NCBI RefSeq assembly: GCF_014192105.1 | Contig: NZ_JACHXK010000038.1 | Location: 1-33,042 of the forward strand | Direction of reading: 5' to 3' | DNA: 33,042 nt | Origin: Paenibacillus phyllosphaerae | GTDB taxonomy: Bacteria > Bacillota > Bacilli > Paenibacillales > Paenibacillaceae | In this document: in pieces, positions 1-6,845 of the stretch | Position numbering within the stretch: position 1 is the first letter of the stretch | Layout of the letters: every line of letters starts with the position of its first letter | Notes under the pieces: generated by a model | Seen by the model: the letters and a program-made list of their open reading frames with translations, nothing else | Databases searched by the model: none | Told to the model about the DNA's origin: nothing | Made by a program: the position numbers and the translations under genes

Positions 1-71
1 ATCCGCTCGACTTGCATGTATTAGGCACGCCGCCAGCGTTCGTCCTGAGCCAGGATCAAACTCTCCATAAA
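1..71 (-). rRNA. rrs: 16S ribosomal RNA, 5' end only
   Basis: Read on the minus strand, this segment gives the canonical start of bacterial 16S rRNA, including the universal 27F site (AGAGTTTGATCCTGGCTCAG), followed by the conserved stretch ending in AATACATGCAAGTCGAGCGG. The mature 5' end should lie near 70. The gene runs off the left edge, so only the first ~70 nt are present. Its position directly downstream of bofA, on the same strand, matches the dnaX-recR-bofA-rrnA order of Bacillus. Confidence 0.97.
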
Positions 72-121
72 AGAAGTGCTTGTGACTCATTACTTGACTA
101 GCTATAAAACATATCGCTCAT

Positions 122-143
122 TGTTCAGTTTTCAAGGAACAAA
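122..143 (-). promoter_or_regulatory. rRNA leader boxA-like antitermination site
   Basis: The minus strand reads TTGTTCCTTGAAAACTGAAC about 55 nt before the 16S start. This closely resembles the Bacillales rrn leader motif TGTTCTTTGAAAACT, the boxA element bound by NusB/S10. The match is seen in the sequence; the antitermination role is inferred from the family. Confidence 0.65.
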
Positions 144-237
144 CGGTGATTCGTTTGCGCTCATGATCGCGAGATCGAGAATGCAGCATTCACCAGTTTT
201 ATCAACGTCTGCCGTTTTGCTCAGCGGCGACTTTTAT

Positions 238-267
238 AATGTATCACATTCACCTAATCAAATGCAA
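238..267 (-). promoter_or_regulatory. rrn promoter P2 (proximal), SigA type
   Basis: On the minus strand a -35 TTGCAT (267-262) and a -10 TACATT (243-238) are separated by 18 nt. It lies about 170 nt upstream of the 16S start and downstream of a second promoter with the same -10 hexamer, giving the tandem P1/P2 arrangement usual for rRNA operons. Confidence 0.7.
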
Positions 268-333
268 GCACTTTTTCTAAAAAGTTTTCTTGCGCTCGTT
301 CTTGTTTCGAACGGCCTGTCAGGCGCAAGAAAT

Positions 334-362
334 AATGTACCATAATCCAAAGGCGAAGACAA
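334..362 (-). promoter_or_regulatory. rrn promoter P1 (distal), SigA type
   Basis: On the minus strand a -35 TTGTCT (362-357) and a -10 TACATT (339-334) are separated by 17 nt. It sits just after the bofA stop codon, so the rRNA operon has its own promoters. I found no clear intrinsic terminator between bofA and this promoter. Confidence 0.65.
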
Positions 363-380
363 CCCCCTAATGCAAATACC

Positions 381-644
381 TTATAATACTACGGTCTGCA
401 ACCCTAGAATAAGCGCGATGCCCGGCAACCCTAACAGAACCACTGTCCCAATCGTCATCGGATTAAGCGGCACGCTATAACCAGAGATGACACCCGAATA
501 ATTAAGCAAGTAAAGCGCGACCGCCGCTGCTACCAAATGCAGAGCGAATCGTTTGGTCCATTGCCACGACAACTTCTGGCGAAGAACAACCCCAATCAGA
601 AGCGCAGAGGAGACAATCAGCAATCCAAGCCAAACCGTTTTCAT
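381..644 (-). CDS. bofA: pro-SigK processing inhibitor BofA
   Basis: This small integral membrane protein of the BofA family holds the SpoIVFB protease inactive in the mother-cell/outer forespore membrane until pro-SigK is to be cleaved. The chosen start at 644 gives 87 aa, the length of B. subtilis BofA, and has GGGAGGG six nt upstream. A longer reading from 674 would add ten residues without a better ribosome site. Hydrophobic segments lie at about residues 1-18, 33-52 and 66-86, and the C-terminal half has the glycine/proline-rich membrane pattern of the family. The start overlaps the yaaL stop (ATGA), so translation is probably coupled. It is followed by the rRNA operon, as in Bacillus. 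Confidence 0.9.
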   Translation of the reverse strand: MKTVWLGLLIVSSALLIGVVLRQKLSWQWTKRFALHLVAAAVALYLLNYSGVISGYSVPLNPMTIGTVVLLGLPGIALILGLQTVVL

Positions 645-922
645 CCCAATCCCTCCCGATTCCATCTTGGCCACGCAATATTCATCGCCTTCGCTTTGCG
701 GAGCAGCATCTCATAACGCTTCTCTGCTGCCTCTATGGCAAAAATAGCATAATCGATCTGATCCTTGCCTAAAGCGTATTCGAAATGGCGGAGTGCATTG
801 TCCCAGTCTTGCTTGGCCACTCGTATTTCCTCAAGCAGGCTTTGCGCCTCCGTCTGGCTAGTGGAAACCTTGATGGCATGTAACGGCTTGTCCTTCTGCA
901 GCCCCAATCCGTTGTTGATCAT
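641..922 (-). CDS. yaaL: YaaL family protein (DUF2508)
   Basis: A 93-residue soluble protein of the YaaL/DUF2508 family, function unknown, always found between recR and bofA in Bacillales. The start at 922 has AAGGGGG eight nt upstream. The open frame continues up to 1024, but that extension has no ribosome site and an unlikely composition. The C-terminal ~65 residues are charged and helical, with alternating acidic and basic positions suggestive of a short coiled coil. It overlaps bofA by four bases. Identification rests mainly on synteny and size. Confidence 0.8.
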   Translation of the reverse strand: MINNGLGLQKDKPLHAIKVSTSQTEAQSLLEEIRVAKQDWDNALRHFEYALGKDQIDYAIFAIEAAEKRYEMLLRKAKAMNIAWPRWNREGLG

Positions 923-1113
923 TGCAGTTGCCCCCTTACTTGTCCATATCGGTAATGTCGTCCTCACACTAATCCATATGTGGCAAGCCTTCCGAAAAGA
1001 ACATTTAATACCGAGCATCTGCAAAGCAATAAGTGTATTAAGTTATAAACCGTTTTCCATTGCCAACGAGAAGCGACGCCATTGCTATCCATGACTTATC
1101 GAGTCTAAGAAAA

Positions 1114-1150
1114 TAAAAAAAGACCTTGTGCTTGATGCAGCACAAGGTCT
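1114..1150 (-). terminator. intrinsic terminator after recR
   Basis: An 11-bp perfect stem (AGACCTTGTGC / GCACAAGGTCT, 1121-1131 with 1140-1150) with an 8-nt loop is followed on the minus strand by a run of seven T. It separates the dnaX-yaaK-recR unit from yaaL-bofA, which must therefore have its own promoter in 923-1113. I could not identify that promoter with confidence. Confidence 0.92.
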
Positions 1151-1159
1151 AATTACACC

Positions 1160-1759
1160 TTAATTCAATTCCCTACGCCCTTCCAAAGCCTTGGACAGCG
1201 TAACTTCATCCGCATACTCCAAATCGCCGCCTACTGGTAAGCCATGGGCGATACGGGTAACCTTTAAACCAAACGGCTTCACCAAGCGTGACAAGTACAT
1301 TGCGGTCGCTTCGCCTTCTATGTTCGGGTTCGTCGCCAGGATCATCTCCTGCACGGTCTCATCCGACAGACGCTTTAACAGTTCCGCAATCCGAATATCG
1401 TCCGGCCCGATGCCTTCAATCGGCGAAATTGCCCCTTGGAGGACGTGATACTGACCGTCAAATTCTTTGGTCCTTTCCATCGCGACCAGATCCCTCGATT
1501 CTTGAACGACGCAAATGACCGATTGGTCGCGCGTTTTGTCCTGGCAGATTCGGCAAGGATCCATGTCCGTAATATTACAGCAGACGGAACAGTAATGGAG
1601 ATTACGCTTCACGCTTACGAGCGCTTTGGCAAAATCGATCACATCATCTTCCTTCATCCGCAGTACATGGAAGGCCAGCCTGCCTGCCGTCTTGGGACCG
1701 ATCCCCGGGAGACGGCTGAAGGCATCTATTAATTTCGCTATCGGTTCCGGATAGTACAA
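1160..1759 (-). CDS. recR: recombination mediator RecR
   Basis: RecR forms a DNA-clamp ring with RecO, loads RecA at single-strand gaps and takes part in recombinational repair. The 199-residue length is typical. Visible domains are an N-terminal helix-hairpin-helix (about 10-32, LPGIGPKTAGRLAF), a four-cysteine zinc finger (C57, C60, C69, C72), a Toprim domain from about 80, and a C-terminal Walker-B-like region with the family motif PVGGDLEYAD. The start is TTG at 1759, with AGAGGAG about 7 nt upstream; no ATG fits. It lies 23 nt after yaaK and is terminated at 1150, probably as the last gene of the dnaX operon. Confidence 0.97.
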   Translation of the reverse strand: MYYPEPIAKLIDAFSRLPGIGPKTAGRLAFHVLRMKEDDVIDFAKALVSVKRNLHYCSVCCNITDMDPCRICQDKTRDQSVICVVQESRDLVAMERTKEFDGQYHVLQGAISPIEGIGPDDIRIAELLKRLSDETVQEMILATNPNIEGEATAMYLSRLVKPFGLKVTRIAHGLPVGGDLEYADEVTLSKALEGRRELN

Positions 1760-1782
1760 ATGAAATCTCCTCTACTTGGACC

Positions 1783-2094
1783 TTAGAACAGGCCAGGAAT
1801 CTTCATGCCGCCTGTGAATTTGCCCATGTCTTTGTTCGCAAGCTCATCTGCTTTGTTGAGCGCGTCGTTTACCGCTGTCAACACAAGGTCCTGCAGCATT
1901 TCAACATCATCCGGATCAACCGCTTCCGGCTTAATCACAATGCTCTGAACGTTCTTATGTCCGTTCACCACGACAGTAACGACACCGCCGCCAGCCGTAC
2001 CTTCGATCGATTTGGTTCCGAGTTCTTCTTGCGCCTTCATCATCTGCTCTTGCATTTTCTTCACTTGCTTCATCATTTGGTTCATGTTATTCAT
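1783..2094 (-). CDS. yaaK: YbaB/EbfC family nucleoid-associated protein
   Basis: A dimeric tweezer-like DNA-binding protein of the YbaB/EbfC family, coded between dnaX and recR in most bacteria and thought to act in nucleoid structure or replication-linked repair. The chosen start at 2094 gives 103 aa. GAGGAGG sits 8 nt upstream of it, but only 2 nt upstream of the alternative ATG at 2100. The N-terminal third is a methionine/glutamine/lysine-rich helix. The core contains the family's GGGVVTVVVNG strand region, then an acidic helix and a glycine-rich tail ending in GGMKIPGLF. Same operon as dnaX and recR. Confidence 0.93.
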   Translation of the reverse strand: MNNMNQMMKQVKKMQEQMMKAQEELGTKSIEGTAGGGVVTVVVNGHKNVQSIVIKPEAVDPDDVEMLQDLVLTAVNDALNKADELANKDMGKFTGGMKIPGLF

Positions 2095-2125
2095 CGTCAT
2101 GACCTCCTCAAAATAATAATGCCTA

Positions 2126-3892
2126 TTATTTATCTTCGACTACGACAAGATCCTCGCCAAACAGCTTGACCGCCTCTTCCACCCACTCAGGCTGATTCGG
2201 CACTTGACCAGATTCATCCTGCTGCTCCATCCTTAGCGGCTCCGCTACTTGTGCAGGCGCTGCTACAGAGGCAGCACTCCAGTCCTTGAACATGACCGTC
2301 GCGAGATGTACAGGGCGACCGAATGCTTCTTGGAAGATCCGCTCGATCAATTCGCGGTTAGCCGGTTTCTCCGTCGTTTCCCTGTGCATCGTATTCTTAA
2401 ATGCGACAAGTACCGTATTATCCGCGGCCGAAACCGGTTCTCCGTCAACAAGCCATGCATGGACAGTGATGCGCGCTTCCTTCACCCGTTGCAGAATCTC
2501 GTTCCATCTCATCCGCACTTGATTCGTCGCTTGACTGTCTGCCGCAGCGAGATAAGGATCGAGTTTGATGGTCTGGCGAGGCAGTACGCCTCCTCCGCCA
2601 GCGCTTCTAAATGCGCCGCGGTTCGGATTTTTACTCGCCGCGCTATCTTGCGGGCGACCTTCTGCGATTGGGTGAACGCCCGCCTTCGCGATTTCTTCAA
2701 GCTTGCGTTCCAACGTATCGATACGCTGTTGCATCAGCTTGACGTCACCGCTAGCCGCGGGCATTCCGTTCGAAGCCCCGCTGGCTGCGGCAGGTGCACC
2801 GCCATCGTTGGAAAGTGTGCTCACTTTCATAAGGGCCACTTCGAAAATTGTCTGGGGCAACGAGGCATGTCGAATCTCATTCTGGTATTGATTCAAAATA
2901 TCGATCATGCGGAATAACCGATCACTGCTAAAAGCCTCAGCCATTGCATGATAACGCTGTTGATCCACAATCCGTTCCGTCGAAGCACGCCCGCCTGGGG
3001 CCAACTTCAGCACTAGCAAATCCCTGAAATAGTAAATCAGGTTTTCCAAGCACTTGTCCGGACTTTTGCCCGCTTGCATAAGCCCTTCTACAAGAGGGAG
3101 GATATCTGCCGCATTCCCCGTCTGAATCGCGTCAGCGAGCTGCGCAAATTGCTCTGCCGCAAGTCCGCCCGTAACTTCAACAGCACCGTCCAATGTAATG
3201 CGCCCGCCGCCGAACGCCGAAGCTTGTTCCAACAAGCTGATCGCATCCCGCATCCCGCCATCGGACAAGCGTGCGATATAGGCCAGCGCGTCTGCCTCAG
3301 CGGAAATCTCTTCCGCCTCACAAATCTGGCGAAGCCGCTCCGTCTGTTCCGGCAGCGATACTTGACGGAAATCAAAACGCTGGCAGCGCGAAATAATCGT
3401 TGCAGGCAGTTTATGCGGTTCGGTTGTCGCCAAAATAAATATAACGTGGCCCGGCGGTTCTTCCAACGTCTTGAGCAAGGCGTTGAACGCTTCGGAAGTC
3501 AGCATGTGGACCTCATCGATAATATATACCTTATAGCGAACCTCAGAAGGCGCATAGCGTACTTTATCACGAATGTCCCTGATCTCGTCGATCCCCCGGT
3601 TGGAAGCGGCGTCGATCTCGACGACATCCATAATGGTACCTGCCGTTATGCCGCGGCAAGCATCGCACTCATTGCACGGTTCAGTCGCAGGACCCCGCTC
3701 GCAGTTAATCGCTTTGGCCATAACCTTGGCAGCGGTGGTTTTACCCGTGCCGCGAGGGCCATTGAAGAGATACGCATGCGAAACACGCTGCTCACGTATC
3801 GCATTTTGCAACGTCTGAATGATATGCTGTTGCCCGACCATGTCCCTGAACGTCTGCGGACGCCAGGCGCGATATAAAGCGATATGTGACAC
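2126..3892 (-). CDS. dnaX: DNA polymerase III subunits gamma/tau
   Basis: The clamp-loader ATPase and tau subunit of the replicative polymerase. The AAA+ module shows Walker A (GPRGTGKT, 45-52), a four-cysteine zinc module (C64, C73, C76, C79), Walker B with DEVH (126-129) and an arginine-finger SRC motif near 168. The C-terminal third (about 360-588) is the variable tau part, with a short coiled coil (about 385-403), a flexible linker and a domain V-like region. The 588 residues are typical for Bacillales, where one full-length product is usual and no programmed frameshift is needed. The start is GTG at 3892 with AAAGGAA 8 nt upstream. It heads the dnaX-yaaK-recR operon. Confidence 0.97.
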   Translation of the reverse strand: MSHIALYRAWRPQTFRDMVGQQHIIQTLQNAIREQRVSHAYLFNGPRGTGKTTAAKVMAKAINCERGPATEPCNECDACRGITAGTIMDVVEIDAASNRGIDEIRDIRDKVRYAPSEVRYKVYIIDEVHMLTSEAFNALLKTLEEPPGHVIFILATTEPHKLPATIISRCQRFDFRQVSLPEQTERLRQICEAEEISAEADALAYIARLSDGGMRDAISLLEQASAFGGGRITLDGAVEVTGGLAAEQFAQLADAIQTGNAADILPLVEGLMQAGKSPDKCLENLIYYFRDLLVLKLAPGGRASTERIVDQQRYHAMAEAFSSDRLFRMIDILNQYQNEIRHASLPQTIFEVALMKVSTLSNDGGAPAAASGASNGMPAASGDVKLMQQRIDTLERKLEEIAKAGVHPIAEGRPQDSAASKNPNRGAFRSAGGGGVLPRQTIKLDPYLAAADSQATNQVRMRWNEILQRVKEARITVHAWLVDGEPVSAADNTVLVAFKNTMHRETTEKPANRELIERIFQEAFGRPVHLATVMFKDWSAASVAAPAQVAEPLRMEQQDESGQVPNQPEWVEEAVKLFGEDLVVVEDK

Positions 3893-3972
3893 GCAAGACC
3901 GTTCCTTTCGAGCTTCATTGATACCAATCCATAGTCCGCTGAATGACGGATTCCGGATTAGCTACGCCTTTT

Positions 3973-4001
3973 ATTATACACGATCACGTCAAGGTGCAAA
4001 A
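3973..4001 (-). promoter_or_regulatory. candidate SigA promoter of the dnaX operon
   Basis: On the minus strand a perfect -10 TATAAT (3978-3973) lies 17 nt from a weak -35 TTTTGC (4001-3996). It is about 80 nt upstream of the dnaX start, in the gap after the sensor kinase stop. The -10 is convincing; the -35 is poor. Confidence 0.55.
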
Positions 4002-4011
4002 CCATTCCAGT

Positions 4012-5475
4012 TCACATTAGGCAGGGTAAGGCAATGACGAATCGGGCTCCCGTCGCTCTGCTGAATGCACTGATGGTCCCGCCGAATTCGTGGATAATCC
4101 GTTGGCATACCGATAATCCTAATCCCGTTCCGCTCGGCTTGGTCGTGACGAAAGGATCGAATATCCTCTCTAGCATCGCCGGCGCTATGCCCGGCCCCGT
4201 ATCTTGCACTTCAATAATAATCCGCCGGTCGTTCGTTGCCCGTTCCTCCCGGCATCTGATTGTCAATGTCCCTCCAGTCGTCATCGCTTCAATTCCGTTC
4301 TTGCTTATATTCAGCAACACCTGCTTCAACATCTCGCGGTCGGCGAGGACAGGCGACAGTTTCTCCTCCATCTCCCAGTTCACCACTACATTGTAGAGCA
4401 ACGCTTCGCTCGAAATCATCGGCAGCAAATCATGCATAACCGCCGCTACATCCACATTGTCGTACATGACCATCTTCGGCTTGCTCAGCAGTAAAAACTC
4501 GCCTACCAGGTTATTAATCCTGTCGAGTTCCGTAAGCATAATCTCGGTATAGCCGACTTCCTTCTCCATGCCTCTATCCGTTAACGTCTTGCGGAACATC
4601 TGCAGAAATCCCCGTATTGCCGTAAGCGGATTGCGGATTTCATGAGCGGCCCCCGCGGCGATCTGGCCAATCATCGAGAGACGATCACTGCGCTGCAGCT
4701 GCCGTTCGAGCGACCTAAGGTTGGTCACGTCCTTGAACAGGATATACGCGCCTTCCGTCAACCCTTGCGAGTTCCGCAGCAGCCCGACGTCCATAAGCAG
4801 TTCTTTGCGCTGATCACCTTGGTGCCATGTTAACGGATGGCTGCGTATGGCCGATCCATGTTCGAACGTACTTGTAATGAGTTCGTATTCCTTGCGGGCA
4901 TGTTCAAAATAACGTTCAACCGGCTGACCCAGCACCCGCTCGCCTTCTACGCCTAATACTTGGCTGGCTAACCCGCTAATATCGACTATCGTAAAATCAC
5001 TGCGGAGCAATATAACGCCGTTATCTTCATCGCCTAGCATCGTTTCCCCTAGCCGTTCCAAGAGATTCGGCTGGCGGTCCGTATCTGACGGATACAGTAT
5101 AAGCAGATTTCGCGGGCCTTCCTCTGTCAGCGCCTTAACGAGCAGGGTAGGAACATCAAGCCAGGCCCCATCGGAGTGTCGTACATTCAATACAGCCAGC
5201 GTATCGCCATCCTTCCGGTAACGTTGCTGAACGTCATGACCGAAGCCTTCATGAACCAAATGTTGAAATGATTTACTTTCAAAAACGAAGTCGGCAGTGG
5301 CAGCGAAAAGTTCCCTGTCTGTATAACCCGCCAGACGGCGAAAAGCAGGATTGCAACTCTCCACTTGCCCCTGCTCATCGAGCACGATGATCGGTGTGTT
5401 GTCGAGAAGGTTCATGTAGAAATAGATCGCCTCAGTAGTTAATCTAACAAGCGGTGCAGGTGGAATTCCCTTCAA
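4012..5475 (-). CDS. PAS-domain sensor histidine kinase (sporulation-kinase-like, orphan)
   Basis: A 487-residue kinase with no transmembrane segment visible, so probably cytosolic. Two PAS-type sensor regions (about 20-125 and 148-255) precede a HisKA dimerisation helix with the phospho-acceptor H278 in AAHEIRNPLTAIRGF. An HATPase_c domain follows, with N393 in NISKNGIEAM, DTGPG (425-429) and GTGLGLS (449-455). The start is TTG at 5475 with AGAGGG 7 nt upstream; the nearby ATG at 5482 is in another frame. No response regulator is adjacent. The architecture resembles phosphorelay kinases such as KinA/KinE, and spo0F lies 6 kb away, so a role in feeding Spo0F is plausible but inferred. The ligand cannot be read from the sequence. 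Confidence 0.88.
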   Translation of the reverse strand: MKGIPPAPLVRLTTEAIYFYMNLLDNTPIIVLDEQGQVESCNPAFRRLAGYTDRELFAATADFVFESKSFQHLVHEGFGHDVQQRYRKDGDTLAVLNVRHSDGAWLDVPTLLVKALTEEGPRNLLILYPSDTDRQPNLLERLGETMLGDEDNGVILLRSDFTIVDISGLASQVLGVEGERVLGQPVERYFEHARKEYELITSTFEHGSAIRSHPLTWHQGDQRKELLMDVGLLRNSQGLTEGAYILFKDVTNLRSLERQLQRSDRLSMIGQIAAGAAHEIRNPLTAIRGFLQMFRKTLTDRGMEKEVGYTEIMLTELDRINNLVGEFLLLSKPKMVMYDNVDVAAVMHDLLPMISSEALLYNVVVNWEMEEKLSPVLADREMLKQVLLNISKNGIEAMTTGGTLTIRCREERATNDRRIIIEVQDTGPGIAPAMLERIFDPFVTTKPSGTGLGLSVCQRIIHEFGGTISAFSRATGARFVIALPCLM

Positions 5476-5540
5476 TATTCATCCCTCTTTTTGCTGTTGC
5501 GTTCTGTCGCCGCTAGCGAGTAGCGCCTCGTACCATGAGT

Positions 5541-5568
5541 ACAATACCATTCGCTTATGTAAAGGCAA
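5541..5568 (-). promoter_or_regulatory. candidate promoter of the PAS kinase
   Basis: On the minus strand a -35 TTGCCT (5568-5563) is followed after 16 nt by TATTGT (5546-5541), preceded by TGG so that it forms an extended -10. It lies between the SRP RNA terminator and the kinase ribosome site, giving the kinase independent transcription. Confidence 0.5.
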
Positions 5569-5582
5569 TTTCCTGCCAAAAC

Positions 5583-5628
5583 AACAAAAAACACCGTCGT
5601 CTCGCGCTTCCTGCGAACTAAGGTGTTG
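5583..5628 (-). terminator. probable terminator of SRP RNA
   Basis: On the minus strand an AACACC ... GGTGTT stem, with a further TCGC/GCGA pairing inside, is followed by TTTTTTGTTGTTTT. It lies just downstream of the SRP RNA 3' end. The stem is interrupted, so its boundaries are approximate. Confidence 0.65.
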
Positions 5629-5640
5629 TTCATTCTTATT

Positions 5641-5916
5641 AGGTGTACCGTGCACCTATCTTCGATAAATGCGATCCAGGTGGTATCCTTACTCCTAGCT
5701 CGGGACAGGCACTCCTCCGGCACATGAACTTACCTGCTTATGGCTGCTTCCTTCCGGACCTGACCCGTTCACAGGCGTCCATTGCGGAGGACCCATCCGT
5801 CAACACTATTCATAAGGTCCAAACCCCACATCAGCATAACCTCTGATAGGAATTCAACCTCGCTACAGCGGATTGCGAGTTACAGGGCACCGCTACCTCC
5901 CCATCTAGCACGGCAT
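5641..5916 (-). ncRNA. ffs: signal recognition particle RNA, large Bacillus type (scRNA)
   Basis: The minus strand carries the SRP RNA domain IV signature GTCAGGTCCGGAAGGAAGCA (around 5766-5747), which binds Ffh and couples translating ribosomes to FtsY and SecYEG. The 5' end (GCCGTGC near 5914, then GGGGAGGTAGCGGTGCCCTGTA) pairs with the 3' end (GCACGGT near 5650). The RNA is therefore about 270 nt with an Alu domain, as in B. subtilis scr, not the short 4.5S form. A promoter and a terminator flank it closely. Exact ends are inferred from pairing and promoter position. Open frames overlapping it are spurious. Confidence 0.96.
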
Positions 5917-5921
5917 GGATA

Positions 5922-5950
5922 AGTATATCGCGTTCCGCCCCATTATGCAA
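5922..5950 (-). promoter_or_regulatory. SigA promoter of SRP RNA
   Basis: On the minus strand TTGCAT (5950-5945) and TATACT (5927-5922) are spaced 17 nt apart. This predicts initiation at about 5914-5916, exactly where the SRP RNA closing stem begins. Confidence 0.8.
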
Positions 5951-5991
5951 CCTTGGGGGAAAAGTTACATGGACAGGCAACCTTTAGACGA

Positions 5992-6420
5992 TTATTTCAC
6001 AGTATTGACGTGGATCGTGTATCTCGGCATGTTGTACCGGAGCAGCGCGATCGCGCGTTGACGAAGCTTCATCTCGTCTACGCCAGCTTTGGGCTTCAAT
6101 GTGACATACAGATTTGGCCCTTGAAAAGACATGCTCATCTTGTCGACCCCGTCCAGCGTGCGGAGCTGTGCCGCCGCAAAGCCGCCGTCCGTTTTGTAAT
6201 TCAACTGCTGGCCATAACGGTTCACTAGCCGAGGATTGCTATTGGATAAGCCAAGATAACCGTCATTGCCATAAGATTGTGCCTTCGGGCCGCTGCCGCT
6301 GTAATCGCCATTCGTATGGCTTGTACATCCTGCCGTCAGAACAAGGATAACTGCCGCAGCCATCGTCAGCATGAGCTTGGAGCGAGTAACGTATTGTTGG
6401 ACATGTTCATTCGCGGACAT
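5992..6420 (-). CDS. small lipoprotein, possibly YhcN/YlaJ-like sporulation lipoprotein
   Basis: A 142-residue protein with a type II signal peptide: basic N-terminus, hydrophobic stretch at about 17-30 and lipobox LTAGC with lipidation at C32. The mature part starts with a polar Ser/Gly/Asn linker. It ends with about 60 residues of alternating beta/helix pattern (DGVDKMSMSFQGPNLYVTLK, then a basic helix) that resembles the C-terminal module of YhcN/YlaJ sporulation lipoproteins. That family call is tentative. The start at 6420 has GGAGG 9 nt upstream, but this site lies inside the rpmE terminator hairpin. It is downstream of rpmE on the same strand and could be read by leakage through that terminator. 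Confidence 0.7.
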   Translation of the reverse strand: MSANEHVQQYVTRSKLMLTMAAAVILVLTAGCTSHTNGDYSGSGPKAQSYGNDGYLGLSNSNPRLVNRYGQQLNYKTDGGFAAAQLRTLDGVDKMSMSFQGPNLYVTLKPKAGVDEMKLRQRAIALLRYNMPRYTIHVNTVK

Positions 6421-6424
6421 ATAG

Positions 6425-6463
6425 AAAAACCTCCTTCAAACCATAGGATGGCTGAAGAAGGTT
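6425..6463 (-). terminator. rpmE terminator hairpin containing the next gene's ribosome binding site
   Basis: On the minus strand AACCTTCTTCA (6463-6453) pairs fully with TGAAGGAGGTT (6438-6428), with one G-U pair. The loop itself can form CCAT/ATGG. A run of five T follows. The GGAGG that serves the lipoprotein gene (6434-6430) is in the 3' arm, so the same structure can stop transcription and hide the ribosome site. Confidence 0.82.
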
Positions 6464-6498
6464 CTTGTATTCTGCTAAATATCGGCAGACTGCTTGGC

Positions 6499-6696
6499 TT
6501 AGATACCGTATTTCTTTTTGAACTTGTCGACACGGCCACCAGCGTCCAAGAACTTTTGCTTACCCGTAAAGAATGGGTGACAGTTGGAACAGATCTCAAC
6601 GCGCAGGTTCTGTTTAATGGAACCGGACTCGAAGCTGTTACCGCAAGCGCAAGTTACTGTAGTGATGTGGTATGTCGGATGAATACCTTGTTTCAT
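6499..6696 (-). CDS. rpmE: 50S ribosomal protein L31, zinc-binding type
   Basis: L31 of the large ribosomal subunit, 65 aa. The zinc-coordinating cysteines are present (CAC near 16-18 and CSNC near 36-39), so this is the zinc-containing C+ paralogue rather than the YtiA-type substitute used under zinc limitation. The start at 6696 has AGAGGTG 7 nt upstream; the upstream ATG at 6702 is only 1 nt from that site and is rejected. It has its own promoter at 6759-6787 and a terminator at 6425-6463. Placement downstream of rho is the Bacillus order. Confidence 0.97.
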   Translation of the reverse strand: MKQGIHPTYHITTVTCACGNSFESGSIKQNLRVEICSNCHPFFTGKQKFLDAGGRVDKFKKKYGI

Positions 6697-6758
6697 CGTC
6701 ATTCACCTCTTTCTGCCCTGAGCCTCAGGCGGACCCAGAGTATATGCACACAATCGTG

Positions 6759-6787
6759 ATTATAGCACGTTGCATGGGCAGTAGCAA
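6759..6787 (-). promoter_or_regulatory. SigA promoter of rpmE
   Basis: On the minus strand TTGCTA (6787-6782) and a perfect TATAAT (6764-6759) are 17 nt apart. The ~50-nt leader up to the start contains CTGAG-GCT-CAG, a small hairpin. L31 leaders are described in Firmicutes, so autoregulation is possible but not shown. Confidence 0.78.
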
Positions 6788-6845
6788 TATTTTATCGGGA
6801 CAATGTGAACCGGCTATTTCTGCCTAAAATGGCGTGGGCGCGTCG

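Noticed and set aside
76..345. 89-codon plus-strand frame in the rRNA leader region
   Set aside because: It overlaps two rrn promoters and the boxA-like leader, has no ribosome site, and its product resembles no protein.
923..1024. N-terminal extension of YaaL
   Set aside because: No ribosome site and unlikely composition; AAGGGGG supports the start at 922.
2126..3892. programmed frameshift in dnaX
   Set aside because: I saw no A-rich slippery heptamer with a following stem where gamma would end, and Bacillales dnaX normally makes one product.
5472..5723. 83-codon minus-strand frame
   Set aside because: It runs through the SRP RNA 3' end, its terminator and the kinase promoter; composition is not protein-like.
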